64,000 nucleotides of DNA from Scedosporium boydii (lineage: Eukaryota; Ascomycota; Sordariomycetes; Microascales; Microascaceae). A program made the position numbers and the translations under genes. The DNA lies in the NCBI GenBank assembly GCA_002221725.1, contig NJFT01000226.1:1-64000 (forward strand), in the 5' to 3' direction. Within the stretch, counting starts at the first letter, position 1. Each line of letters opens with the position of its first letter. Below are positions 46,243-58,940 of this stretch, one piece after another. The notes beneath the pieces were generated by a model. The model did not search any database. It saw only the letters and a list, made by a program, of their open reading frames with translations, and was not told the DNA's origin.

Positions 46243-46335
46243 GGTTGATCGAGAGAGAGAGCGCCGCCCCATTTTCTTTCTCTAGGCCCACTAAACACAA
46301 GACATATTTGTCTTCACGCCCTCTTCAATCAAACC

Positions 46336-46498
46336 ATGTCTTCATCGACTCGCAGCGAGACCAAGGAGCGGATGTCCGTGGCGGCGGACGACGACACCAA
46401 ACCCACCGTCGACCTGGTCGGCGATCTTTCCGGCATCGAATCACGGCCTTCCATGTCGCACTAGTAATCCAGCTCAATTATTTAATGGCAGGTAATTC
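46336..46498 (+). pseudogene. Possible remnant of the first exon of a membrane transporter
   Basis: ATG at 46336 opens MSSSTRSETKERMSVAADD, then TVDLVGDLSGIES, which resembles the polar N-terminus of fungal transporters, and stops at TAG (46462-46464). In a neighbouring frame the next bases read TAFHVALVIQLNYLMA, a hydrophobic helix, up to a GTAATT donor-like site at about 46497. A transporter start broken by a small deletion would explain this. No further transmembrane coding was found downstream, so the rest is lost or the reading is coincidental. Confidence 0.3.
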
Positions 46499-47080
46499 GC
46501 CTCATTTGAGTCACGAGTCGTCTTTACGGACGCCCAGGAGCGGTAGCACGCGGCAGAAACCAGAGAAGTCCTGGCGAACGCTAACCATTTGGCCAGTTGC
46601 CAGCAAGTCGCGCACACAGCCGATATTAATCTACATTGGTGGAGGAAGTTTCCAATATTCTCTAAGTTCGCGCGTCACTGAGAAGAATACTCCCCAGCTT
46701 ATTAAGCCCTTTCGACGTCTTCGGGGCGGGGGAACCGGCATCGCCTTCAGGCACGGAGGAACCAGGTGCCAAATAAAAGGAATGCCGCCCGCCGCCGCCA
46801 TGTCAAGTAGAACTTAGGATCATCAACATCTTTTTCTTATTCTTATATTCTTATATGACCATTCGCCCGTCGCGCCTTCCGTCGTGTAATAGTAATGCTG
46901 AAACACTACTGATCCAGATTTGTTCCTTGACATCTGCAGGCTTGGGCCAAAGCTCTAGAGGCTACCACAGACCAATAATCGAGCGAACCTATTTAGAGAG
47001 GATAGAAACTTGTAGAGTAAAATTTTAATATATCCTTACGCACAGCACTGTGGTGAGCTTTAGGCTTAAGTAGTCTCCGT
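46499..47080. other. Intergenic stretch
   Basis: Between the transporter remnant and the 3' end of the AAA ATPase. Stops are frequent in all frames; nothing recognised. Confidence 0.45.
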
Positions 47081-49711
47081 CTAAATATCGAGTAGAGAAA
47101 ACTCGTCGCTGTGCCCATTAGTTTTAGCATTTGCAGGTTCCTCCTCCTTAATGGCCGAGGTGCAGATGGTTTGCAATAAATTCTCAATAATCGCCAAAGT
47201 CAGCTTGACTTCCTTCCTTCTGCACCACGAAACCGACATATTGAGTATGTTTTTAATCTCCCGCCCATTAATCTTCCATCTCGCGAGCTCTCTGACGTCG
47301 TCTGGCGGGATCGTCCCGGCGTCTTCGGGGAGCCGGCGCAAGAAGTTACACCAGACTTGGAGGCGGCTGGACTCGGTGAGCGAGGGAAATTGAATATGGA
47401 TCTGGGCCCGGGATATGACGGCGGGGTCGATGTTTTTAACTACATTTGTAGTGAGGAAGATGATGCCTTCTCCCATTAATATTAGTATATCCTATAATAT
47501 GCAGGGTATCCGGGCTTCAAACGTACCTTTGAAATATTCGGCGTGGCGCAGGAACGCTGGAAAATCAGGTCATTATTTAGCTACGACTCAGTAAGATATT
47601 GATTGACCTTGCAACTTACCCAGCAAATTCGCTCTGTCATTAGATTCTTGTGACTGGAATAAGAAGTCGGGTTCTTCCAAAATCAGCAACGTCGCGATTC
47701 AACTTGGGCCAATAATCTGGACAAACCGTCGAAGAGAACGATGCCGCCCCATTCAGTAGCATCATTTAGGAATTGGCCTAGGTTCGCGCTATAGCCCTTG
47801 ATATCCTCCATCATGTTCGCCTGGAAGTAGTGGGAATCGGCTCTGAGAAGTGGACATGCGAGATGTTCGGCAACTAAAATATGTCGTAAATGGACTCAGC
47901 TATCTCGGAACTCCAAATCACGCAAAGGTCTCAGGTAATGCGTACCGGCTTCTGCCATCAACGTCTTGCCGGTGCCAGGCGGACCACTCAGAATGATCAA
48001 GAGACATTGGCCTACTCAGTTAGAAACTTCTCGGCTTCATAGGTTTTGCTCAAGGGGGAATGGGGGATTGGGGGGTCTGTGGTGTATTACCTTTACCAGG
48101 AATTAGGTCGTCATACTTAACCATGGCTTTCTTGTGGCTTTCCACTAGTGTTTTCACAGCATCCTTCTTCGCTTCATCGAGAACGACCTGCTCAAATACT
48201 TTCTGGTCGCTCTCGACAGGGAATAGCTTCTCGACATCGTATAATCCTTAATGCATTGTTAGCCTAGATTTCTTGTCCTAAGGGGTTTAAATTCTCACGC
48301 CAAGATCGTGAGGTTAACGAAAACCCGGCGATACAGAAATACAAGATGATAAAATTTTCCTCAATTTTTTCAATGGCGCGCCGGTTAAGTTCGATATCTT
48401 CCTTAGACGGTCTATGCAGCGATTCGAAGTCTAACGGTGTTAGAGATCATCTCCGAATACTAATTGGCAGCATGTTTGAGCTTACTTAGTTTCTCCATTC
48501 TCCTCCTGAAGCGGGAGCGCCAGAAAACGACCTTCTTGTCGCCGATATCTTCATCGTTGCTGGCCTGATCATACCCAGGAAGGGGCTCCATACTCCACTT
48601 CTCACATCGCCTCGCGTAGAGGTACGGATCGACGACAAATCGCTCATGATCCTGCCCAGGAAATTAATGCGTGTGTCCCCATACCAAAGAGGTAAAGGCT
48701 GAGGGGGGAAATCCAGTCGAACTTGCCTGTTCACGCAGCCAGGGATTCTTGTCGTCAGTATCGGTTCCATGACTCGGCTTGTATGTCAAGTATTTGATTG
48801 TTTGGAGCTCGACTGCCCGTTTCCCTCGCTCGATCAATCTTTCCCGTAGCTCTGAATTCCTGGCAAGATCGATGTACGATAGGCCAGGGATAGAGCCGTG
48901 ATCTCTCTCCCCATCGAACGAATAAACCCGGAAAGTCCAGGTGAGGGTACCGTACCTGCATCCATCAAAGACAATGGCTTTGGCGTACAGCTTCAGCCGA
49001 TCTTCGTCCTGCGTATACGTCATAACACGGTATGCCATTGGAGGCCCCGAGTCTGACCCTGTTGCAAAGATGCTCCCGGGTGGGAACAATGTCCACAGAA
49101 GCTTGTATGTGATTTTCTGTTCCTTCTCGAAACTCTCGAGCTGGTCAAGGGTGTCCTCAAAGACCTCCTCAACACAGTTGCACAGTAGCTCGCAGTGGTT
49201 CCTCATTGGCTCGCTGTCGGCCGTCTTAGATAGCTCGGCAATCTTATCGAGCGCAAAGAACAGCCAGTGATGCGGCGTCGTCGACTCAGCGAACACGTTG
49301 TCGCCGTAATAGATGCCGAATTTTTCAAATGTCCCTTTGAGGGCCTCGCGGATGTATGGGCTCTGTATGCGGATCTTTTGGACGTAGAAGCCCTCCCGCT
49401 TCGTCGCGTCGTTTCGCCGCTTATAGATCTGCACCGCGGCGCCTTCTTGCTTGATCTTTTTTGCCTGCGGGAGCGTCGGCGGGGCGTAATCGACCCATGT
49501 CGGATTATGCTCGTCGAAGCTGGGCCCCTCGTAGAATGTCTGTATGTTGGGAGTAAGCCCTATGTGGTCCACATTCTCTTTGGCCTTCCGTGAGCGTCTG
49601 AAAAATCGCCTCTTGAGCATTTCTCCAGTTGAGGGATCTAAGAGCGAAATTAGCGACCCGAACCACACGAATGATCTCTTTAAAGATTATACCTGGACTT
49701 GACGTGGCCAT
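47081..49711 (-). CDS. AAA-family ATPase with DUF7025-like N-terminal region
   Basis: Ten exons join in phase and give 688 residues: 49693-49711, 48727-49637, 48486-48651, 48299-48430, 48091-48246, 47946-48011, 47727-47873, 47620-47673, 47527-47556 and 47081-47466. The second intron uses a GCAAGT (GC-AG) donor. The N-terminal 400 residues, including LLWTLFPPGSI and the RVYSFDGERDHGSIPGLSYIDL block, match the region called DUF7025 in a large fungal group of AAA ATPases. The ATPase core has Walker A SGPPGTGKT (470-478), Walker B LFDE (530-533, followed by PDFLFQ rather than ADxFL), GIIFLTTN (sensor 1) and SRAQIHIQFP (arginine finger). It likely remodels a protein or membrane complex; the substrate is unknown. 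It is head-to-head with the NLR at 50277. Confidence 0.85.
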
Positions 49712-50276
49712 TGTGGTGAGGTAGAAAAAAAGGAATTTGCTACCGGACTGCGGTGGTTGATCGATCACTAGTAATGAAGAGTGTTAGGGTCAAACTGACG
49801 AGCTTCACAGTCACCAAGAATACATCCGCCGATGGATGCCAAGAAAATGACCCCGCAAGGAAGTTGACGCCTCTTGAATAAGCTGCAGACCGCTGCCCTG
49901 CGTGTGTCCATGTCATAAATCACTTTACAACACCCAGCTCGGAGAGGCTTAGGCCACCCATTTGATGGGCTTGTTGTTGCATTGAAACACCAGACGCTGT
50001 CCTGCCACGGCCAAGCCCGACGAAAATGGAAGGATCCCTGAGACGGCAAACCAATGAATGACCTTCATACTTTGTACACTTGCAATCCTTCGCGTATTAT
50101 GCACCGCCCCCCTTCGTTGAATCGGCATGCGTGGACATGGGCTTGACCAGGCTCCTTGAGAAGAGGAGACCCGTGAGCTTGCCAATCCCTAATACACTAC
50201 CGTGCCAGGAAAGAGATTTAATCGTGATGGTCACCTCCTTGTATGGATCGTGTGGAATGGGAACGAATAGCTAGAA
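49712..50276. promoter_or_regulatory. Bidirectional promoter of AAA ATPase and NLR
   Basis: 565 bases separate the two divergent start codons, so regulation may be shared. A few short open frames cross it; no gene supported. Confidence 0.5.
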
Positions 50277-53200
50277 ATGTTGCGACGCCTTAACACGCTG
50301 GGTCGTTCACCCACAAGGTCCTTGCAGACAGCGGATCGCCCCAAGGGATTTCCCCTCAACCAGGTACGCCGCGAGGGCATCACGGTCCTGAATGATCCTG
50401 AAAAATGTGAGGTTGAGTAAGTACCATGATTTTTCTCCCCTTCCTCATCGCCCCGCCATTCACCATTCTTTTCCCGGCGGCATGGCCCGATCCGAGTCTC
50501 AGCTAAACTTGAGATTAGCTTGGTCATTGTGCATGGATTGAATGGGGCACCACATCGAACATTTTACAATGAAGCGACCGAGTTCTTTTGGCCATCCGAG
50601 CTGCCGCGGCTCATGCCCACGGTCCGGGTTATGCTCTTTGGATACATCGCCGATGTGGCAGCTGGTTCGGAGAACAACCTAGGGGTTGTGCAACATGCTG
50701 AGAGCCTGCTCCTTCATTTGAAGAACCATCGGGTGAATGCAAAGGTATGTCTCCTCACGTCGGTCCAATTCTCAAGAGCTGTTTCGAGCTTGCCGCAACT
50801 AATTTACACAACGCCTGTAGGAAATCAATAGACCGATTGTATTTCTAGGACACAGCCTTGGTGGCATCGTGATAAAACAAGTAAGGAGTCAGGCGAATGA
50901 ATTGACGTCAACTTCGTGGGACCCTCGTTGAATCAATCCATAATAACCAACAATCCCTGGATAGGCACTAGTGACCAGCTCGCACTCGCAAGTCGCCTCG
51001 GAGAGTGAGATTTTACGCTCAACAAGGGTGATATTTTTCCTCGGTACTCCTCACAGAGGAAGCCACCTATTCGATCGCTCATCCATGAAGCTGGGGCTCC
51101 ATGTCATGCGTCTCGCGAACAAGGAAGTGCCCAGAAACATTAAGACGGCCCTGCAACCTCGCGGCGACGAGTCGTTCAATGTGAATTCCAATTTTATGAG
51201 AATTAAAGGCGATATCACCGTTGTCAGCTTCTACGAACAGGTTCCGAGGTTTCCCACGCAGCATCTTGTCGTTGATAAGGACTCTGCCGTGCTGCATTGT
51301 GAATTCTCGGAGAATTTCCCCGTTGCAAGGGACCACGAACACCTTGTGCGGTTCGAAAACATTGAGGATGATGCCTTTCTCAGTTTATACGAGACTTTGC
51401 AACGCAAGATTACTCACCTGATCGAGGAGAGAACTCATACGTCACGAAATAGGTATACGCAGCAAATGATGCGCGCGTGCCTCAAGAGCTTGGGAGACGA
51501 AGCCTCTTCGCCAACAAATTGGAGCAACCTCAAAGAGCCGCATCATAAGACACTGGGGTGGCTGTGGGATAATGGCAGCGACTTGAAGCGTTGGCTGCAG
51601 ACTGGTTCAGGTCTGTTCGCTATTACAGGTAAACCGGGGAGCGGGAAATCAGTGCTCATGAACGAAGTCTCAAATCGACTACGGAAGAATTACCGCAATG
51701 CCTATGCCGCCATCGTCCAACACTCGTTCAATTCGAGAGGTGCGCCACACGAACATTCGTTTGACGGCTTCCTCTCCTCTGCGGTCGTGCAAATAATCAG
51801 GCAGTGTCCCGCCGCCTTTGATTCCATAATTGACGACTTTACATGGATAGCTACCGACTGTGGGCTTAGCATCTCCGAACTCTCTACCCTCACAGATATC
51901 TCTCAAATCAAGTGGACCACTGGACATCTTAGACATGTCCTGAGAACAATTGTCCGCGAAGCATCACAGAAGTCTCGAGTATGTTTCCTCCTCGATGCCC
52001 TCGACGAATGCCACGAGGGTGTTGCCAGTCATGCAGAGTTGGTCGGCTTCCTTAACAGCCTGTGCACGTCAGCAGCCAAGGATGGCGTGTGCGTGTGCCT
52101 TGCCTCGCGGGAGATGCCAACCATTGCGCTTTCAAGCTTTCCGCGAGGCTTTCGGATGGAAGACCGTAACTGGATCGATATAGCGGCGTATATTAACGAC
52201 ACATGGCAACAGCTCTTGCCTTTGGTGAGCGCTGGTGGGGATAGCATGAAGAAGATGAAGGCCAAATTGATCAGCAGGGCGGATGGCGTGTTTCTCTGGG
52301 CTCACCTCGCACTAGAAAGAGTGCACAACGCTCTTCTAGATGGCGCAACTGTTGCTGAGCTGTCCAAGGCGGTGGATGAAATCCCGGATAAGCTCGAGAA
52401 CCTCTTCGCCTTACTTCTCGGTAACATTGAGCAACGGTATATGAAAGAAGCGTACGTCATGCTCTCCATTGTTCTTAGCGCTCATCGCCCCCTCACCCTC
52501 ACCGAGTTTCGATATGTCATGGTGCTGCACGGCGACGTAAGCTTTACCTCGCACGAGCTACTCGAGAAGTCCCCCAACATGGTCCAAGACGACGATGCTA
52601 TGCGAAGGCGCATTCGAAGTAGGTGCGGTGGTTTGCTAGAGGTCAAAGAGGTCAAAGACTCGCGGTCCGATGACACATCCACCACGGCACCGGATCAGGT
52701 CATCCAATTTATGCACCAATCCGTCGGAGACTTTTTGTTATCTCGGGCGGAAAAGTCCAGCGATACAAAGTTGACAGTGTTGGGGACGCAAGGGCAAGTC
52801 ACTCTAGCCACCTGCTGCACACGATATATTTCACTCAAAGAGGTGCAGGGCCTAGGGCCTGAGATCAAGGCGGGGAGCAGCTCAAGCAAGCACTTCCAAG
52901 CATTCATTCGAAAGAAATTTCCCTTCTTAACGTATGCCGTCGAGTTTTGCTTTCACCACTGCGAGGAGGCCGAGAAGCTGAAAATGCCCCTCGCCGAATT
53001 GATTGACAAGCACTTTGATGCTGAAGAGAAAATTTTCCAAACCTACCTCTCCATCTACGATTGGATCCGCAAGGGGGAAAAGCACCCCCGAGGGTACACC
53101 CTACTTCGGTTATGTGTAGAGAGGAATCTCGCGTCATACGTAGACCTCAGGCTAACCAAAAACTCGACGGACATTAATGATCTGCTCGAGAAAGGTCAGT

Positions 53201-54777
53201 CTTACGTCCAAGTCGCCGTGAAAAAGGGACACAAGCAAACACTAGAGGTCCTACTTAAGCACAAGGCCCATGCCAAAATGCCGATTTCCTATTTCCATTC
53301 GGCAAATACACTTCGCCGACTGCAGGATAAATTACCGCACGAATTCCCCTACGAGTGCCTCCCACCTCTTGTAACCGCGTGCAAGGATGGAAACCTCGAG
53401 CTCCTCGAGTTACTTCTCGCCAACGGAGCTGATGTCAATGAAAACTCGGTGGAGCTTCCTGGCCTACGTTTGAATCAGTCTCTGATCGCGGCGGCCTATT
53501 CGGGAAAACTCGAGGTGGTTGAGAGAATTCTCAACGCAGACTCAGAGGCTTTCTCGGACCCTCAGATCCGCTTGAGTACCATGGTCGGTCTCATTGACAT
53601 CTTCAGAGAGCCGCTCTATGCCGAACACCGACGATATGGCCAGGACACACCATCGCGACGGAGCCGCGCTAGTCTCGAGATTTCCCAACGTATCCTACAA
53701 GGCATAGATATCAGTCTTATTGACTTCGACTTGATCCCAGAGAGCCTGTTTTGGTACCTCACGGGCTGTGATGACGAAATTTTACGGAACTTAGTCAAGA
53801 TTGGCACCGACTTCTCAGGAGGTATTAATGATTCGTCCTTCCTCCACTACGCGTGCCATCTAGGGAGCGTCGACTCTGTTCACGTCCTGCTCGAGAATGG
53901 CGCCGATCTCCGCATAACGCATGGGCCCGACATGATGACTTGCCTTCAGCTATCGATACACAACCCATCTCCATCGGTTCTGTCTTACCTGCTAAGCCTT
54001 GGGCGAATAGCAGTCGACGAAGTTGACCTGCTAGGAAAAACAGTGTTGCACGACGCGGCGAGACAGAAAGCAGAAGAATTCATCAACGTTCTTCTTTCCT
54101 ACGAAGCGGACAAGACCATTCGCGACATCAAAGGCCACCGCCCATTCCATAAAGCACTGGAGAATCGTTGTCTGAAGGACCAGGTGGCCATGCTTGAGAC
54201 GCTCCAAGTCGACGAAGATGACATCAATCACATCGATATCATCGACGGCGAGACCCCTCTACATCTAGCGGCGGCTGCGGGGTCCGTCCACGCCGTGCAG
54301 TGGCTCCTCACCAAGGGCGCAGATATTGCCTCGAAGGATTTCATTGGCAAGACTGCCGTCCATGCCGCGGCATCCTCGTTATCGCCCGATTCGCCGGATG
54401 TCCTCACCACGCTCCTAGAAAATAACAAGTTCGCTGTCTTGGTAGGCGACGACGCGCGAATGACTCCACTCCACCATATCTTGTATAGCTACGACTACGA
54501 CACCCCCGAACGACAGCTCATCGACCTTGATCCTGACGTGGCGATGGCCAAGGCCAAGATCCTACTAAAAAACGGCGCAGATGTGAACGCGCAGGATATC
54601 AATGGCAACTCACCACTGCATCTCGCTGCGTGGAGGGCATCGCCTGAGTTAGTCCGGTTGTTTTTACATGAAGGTGCTAATCCAACTGTCGAGGATAGAA
54701 ATCGATTAACGCCGCTAGATCTAGCAAGTACAGAAGATATACGAGAGCTAGTTGAAGGCGCAATAGAAGACTATTAA
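50277..54777 (+). CDS. NLR-like protein: lipase-type alpha/beta hydrolase, NACHT, ankyrin repeats
   Basis: Exons 50277-50416, 50519-50744, 50821-50880 and 50965-54777 encode 1412 residues. The N-terminal effector is a SesB-like alpha/beta hydrolase: LVIVHGLNGAPHRTF, the Ser nucleophile in FLGHSLGGIVIKQAL (about 130-140) and VIFFLGTPHRGS. The central NACHT NTPase has P-loop GKPGSGKS (about 364-371), Walker B VCFLLDALDE (about 480) and the following WLxR-like region. From about residue 945 to the end come ankyrin repeats, such as LELLELLLANGADVNE, TPLHLAAAAGSVHAVQWLLTKGADI and SPLHLAAWRASPELVRLFLHEGANP. This is the standard tripartite plan of fungal NLRs, which sense non-self and can trigger cell death, here perhaps through lipase activity. 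The frame is intact. It is divergent from the AAA ATPase. Confidence 0.92.
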
Positions 54778-55863
54778 ATAAAATATATAAAAGTTAATTA
54801 AAAAAAAATATATATATATATTGTGATGGGGAAAAAGGTGACACAGCGGTAAAGGTGCATTTCCCGCAAGGACAGAAGGCGGAAGAACTTTATTCCTTCG
54901 CCAGGACAAGGGCACAGTTATTTCTTTTGTTTTCTTTTCTTTCTTCTCATCTTAGATAGAAAGGATAACAGTTTTACAAGTTCAACTTGATCATCCTTGG
55001 TTTTTCTTTAACTCAATTGACTTCTTTTACCTCAGTTCTCACTGATCATCTACTTTGGTGACCTCAAGCTGCCTTCCGGCTAGTCCTGTGTCCCCAGGTG
55101 ACCTCAACTCCTTGGGTACTGATATTGATATTTCTCAACCTCCCCCTATTTGGAGGTCCCCTTTTTACTTGTTTCTGTGTTATTTCCATTGATCAACAGA
55201 TCCGACATCTGTCCATTCCTATATGGGAACTTTGCAGCAGCTTCTTGCAGGAATTGCCCAAACCATTGGCCATACCATTTCCTTTTCTTTTGTGTGGTGA
55301 GCGGGCAGGCTGCACTATCGCAGAACACAATATCCAGGCAGAAACTGACCAGGGTTCGAGAAGTCAACATTAATCATTACTAAACAATCGCGGCTTCTCC
55401 CGATTTATCTCAGTTGCTCCAGTTGTTTACATTCGAGCGCTGTCAATGACTGCCACCCCTGATATTATTTCAGCCAGGACCGCATGAGATGCCCCGTTGG
55501 GAAAACTGGAACTTCCACACATGATCGGGGTTGGTTACATTCCGAGTCATACACATTCAAATCTAGCCCCGATATAAGCCGCAAGCCTCGAAAGCCTCTT
55601 TCGGAATCCTTCGCATTGTCCACTTTAGCAAACCCTCTCCAGTCCGGGAACAGCTCTTCTGTAACGAGTATGTCTCACAACTCGGACCACCCAAGAAGCT
55701 TTGAGACTCGTGGGGAGTGTCATTGATATCTTTTCACAGTCTCCCAAGCTGCGTGACAGATTTTCACTAGCCTGCATGTCCCTGCTCGAAGGTCTGTTCC
55801 CTGGGACCTTTGCAGCACGTCTTAGCTCTGTGCCTGACTCTCACTTGATATTCTCACTTCACA
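54778..55863. other. Convergent intergenic stretch
   Basis: It begins with AT-rich sequence and a TA-dinucleotide run near 54809-54821, likely the 3' end region of the NLR transcript. The remainder holds no supported gene. Confidence 0.45.
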
Positions 55864-58108
55864 TCATTTGTCAGGGGTCAATTTCGCTTTTTTCTCTTCT
55901 TCCACTGTGTCTGTTGATACCGACGATCCCATGCTAGAGACCGTCTTCAGGCTCGGTCGAGCATCGGAGCCATCTGGAGGTCTCAGCTGCGGATGGGCTT
56001 CATCCGTAATGTCCAGGATCGCGAGCTTTTCATTTGAAAGCGTTACCGGATTGACTCCCGCCGTGTTGGACCAAGTCCCGAGGCCGACTTGTTCATGCGC
56101 CATCCTCTGCAGCTGCAAGACTGTGTTGGCAGACCACTCTAGGCGTGCATAGGCGCGTTCGGGGTCTGGGCCATTGGCCTGGCGAAGTCGCTCAATTCTG
56201 CTAGCCAGAGACTCGATGAAGAAGTCGAGTATCATGATGATTCCGCCAAGAATTAGGATTACACCGACACCTAGTATTGAAAAGGATAGGTATCGAGTAC
56301 TAATTATTTTCTAAGTAACCATGGATATCATATCAGTCGAGGGAACGGATGTGAACTGTAGATATCGCGGGAAGCACATGGGATCCCGGCTTACCTGGCT
56401 GTGACAGAGCTCCACCTCCTCAGTCCCATTCGGAGCCCTCCTGAATGACTGCATCTGCGGAGGAGGTCCGTTCGCGGCCTCTACGAACGAACCCTGGATG
56501 GAAGTCAAGGACGCAGTGACCCAGTGTTCAACCTCCCGCTGCCATTGGTTATCAGGCAACGGGCCCTGGATGTTGTTCGACAGCCCGTGTCGAGACGTCA
56601 ATGAGTCGGCTCCTAAACGGTCCACAATTCCGGAGATGGTAAACAGACCAAGTCCCAATATGGAGTCGGCGCGCTTTATCATCTTCTTCTGTCTTTCGGT
56701 ATCCCACGGAGCGTACCGGTCAAACGTGTCGTCGGCCATCCCCCGCAGAGGAGTGCACTGCCTGTCGCCGGCAGTGTTGGGATTGCAAATCTGGGTTTGC
56801 ATCGAACATCCCAGCACGGTTACAAGCTCGTCGCGGTAGAACATGGTTCGGGTCTGGTTGGACACGAAGTTTATCATTTCCGGGCCTTTGACGTGAGCCG
56901 AGTACCACGGATCATCCACGGGACCGTTGTAAAGCACGCCGGGGCCTGAGAGGAAGAAGAGCATGACGTCGGCGTCTGTCCGCGTCAACTGCGGGATTGG
57001 CTGAAACATGGAGTACATCGCCGACATCTCAGGATCGCCGCCGTAGAATTTCAGGAGACTATTATTATTAGTTAGCGTGCACGGCTGGACCGAATCAGTG
57101 TGGTTACCATGGGGTAGCCTACCCAATGTTGTAGTCTAGTTTTGCGGTGGCCCTGGTGTTAGATCCTGATACTTTGACGACCGAGTTGTTGATGGGCATT
57201 TGATACGAGAAATTACCCGCCTTGCCGCCAATCTCTCCGTAGTAGTATCGCATGACAGGCTCGGATGAAGAGTCGTTTGCGGGCTCGGCAAATCCCTCGG
57301 TCACCAACGGCGCGCAATGATGGTAGAGGCGCACGGAAAATCTCTCTTCGGGCCGAAGATTCATACCCAGGTGCGTGTCGCTATCAATGTATCCGGTATC
57401 GACGACGAGATTGCCAGTTTGGGATTTACACATGCTGTCATCGAAGGGACAAGCGGCGTTGCGTTCAACGGTCGTTGGCAGCTTCGGAGTGACGTATAGG
57501 TTGCAGTCGTCCGATGTGGAGGTATTCGTGTAGCAGCGTAAGGCGTAATTAGCATACGATATGACGCGCTGGCTTTGGTATGGCTCGAAGAGTAGGTCGT
57601 ATCCGTCAGGGTCCTCTGCATCGTTGCTCGTAAGCGGGCCGCAGTTGTCTCCTTTGAGGAGAACTTCGTTGATGGTATCCGCCGTGACCTGGGAAGAGAA
57701 GATGCCCGCAATGCCAAAGGCAGCAGAGATGAAGATGGCGAGGAGGATGATGGGGATCAGTCTTCGGGCAGGTCGTTGGGCGCGGTTACGCCACATTAGG
57801 AGGGAATTCCCCAACATCCACGCGGCATCCTGGGCATTGCTGACGTTCCGAAGGATGGCCTGGCGTTGGTGATACAGGGCGTCTTGGGGGTCGATGGACG
57901 ACAGCATCCGGTGCATGGCGAAGCATGCGATGCGCCAGGCACTCTTTCCTGTCGCTGCCACGTAAATGGCGAGGAAGGCGATCAGAAAGGCGCCGTGCTG
58001 TTTCGTCAGGGTCAACGTTGCGCCCATGACAGGTCCTCGGGACCAATTGGTCCAAAAGCCGAGATAGACATGATAGCTTTCGGAACCTTCACTTGCTACG
58101 GCGCTCAT
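55864..58108 (-). CDS. Large fungal membrane protein with Cys-containing extracellular region
   Basis: Three exons (57123-58108, 56395-57058, 55864-56310) encode 698 residues. The start is the first ATG of the frame (MSAVASEGSESYHVYLGFWTNW). Hydrophobic segments occur near residues 30-50 (GAFLIAFLAIYVAA), 115-140 (LIPIILLAIFISAAFGIAGIFSS), about 435 (weak) and 560-580 (GVILILGGIIMILDFF). Between the second and last, a long region rich in Cys and NxS/T sites (NTSTS, NNS, NQT) is probably extracellular. The cytosolic tail is Ser/Thr/Glu-rich. Many ascomycete genomes encode proteins of this plan; no function is known to me. Introns have GTAGGC and GTAAGC donors and a GCTAAC branch. Confidence 0.8.
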
Positions 58109-58940
58109 CGCGAAGAGAGTGACACTTGAAAGAAATAACAAAGGGCAGCCCGAAACAAACAAATCAAGTTCGGTGTCGAATCGGCTTCACCAAATCTGGG
58201 AGCGCCCCGCTCAGCAAGGATATCGTTGGAGGACCCGGAGCAGGGAGGGAGGACGAAGGGAGGTATCGTGGGATACAAATATTGTTCTTGTTCGTCTAAT
58301 ATTAGTACCTAATATCAGCATCTAATATCAAAGTGTTTTCAATAACGATAATTGCCGTCTTCTGGACGCAGCCCTACTGGGCTGTCGACGGCGACGATGT
58401 CCCATTGGGCCTCCAAATGCCGAAAATCTGACAGGCATTAGGGTGTGGGTAGATATGGGGTTCAAAATTAGAAGTTCAGGCAATATTGGTTTTACACGCA
58501 TCGGCGGCAAAAGATGGTTCCAGAGCCAATGGCATATCGCCCTCCTTGGTCGCTTGTTAAAAGCGTCGTTTGGATAAAGGCAACGCAGCCATAGCCACAA
58601 AAGACGGCAAGAAAACACGGAGAGAACAAATCGGAACAGAATGCTAAAATTGGCCGATGCAAGAAGCTAAAATTGGTCCGCGGGTGCACAACACCTCTCG
58701 GCTCAGGACCACGCTCGACCTCCTCTATTATTGGGCCAGTTCCCGTCTCACCTGCATTATCTGTCTGCATCGCCACAATGAACCGCCTCCCCAAGCCATC
58801 GTTTCATCTGATCTATTTTCCCGCTCTAACTCCACACACACATAATGGAATCTCTCAGTATCCATATTGACGTCCTTGATGGGTCTGTTCCAGAGACTCC
58901 TTGTTTGGGGAAGTCTAAAGATCGCTCAGCGAAGCCTCTA
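58109..58940. other. Divergent intergenic stretch
   Basis: It separates the membrane protein start (minus) from the DUF3632 pseudogene. An ATG at 58854 opens a 48-codon frame that may be the original start of the pseudogene, but it is out of frame with what follows. Confidence 0.4.

Larger units (their letters stand above)
45528..46335. other. Intergenic stretch with a 27-base tandem repeat and a TATA-containing promoter
   Basis: It contains the promoter of the 5-oxoprolinase and, toward the right end, a well-formed promoter for the short frame at 46336. See the separate repeat and promoter entries. Confidence 0.5.

Noticed and set aside
46245..46817. 190-codon plus-strand frame
   Set aside because: Its composition is Arg/Ser-rich and it overlaps the leader of the better frame at 46336.
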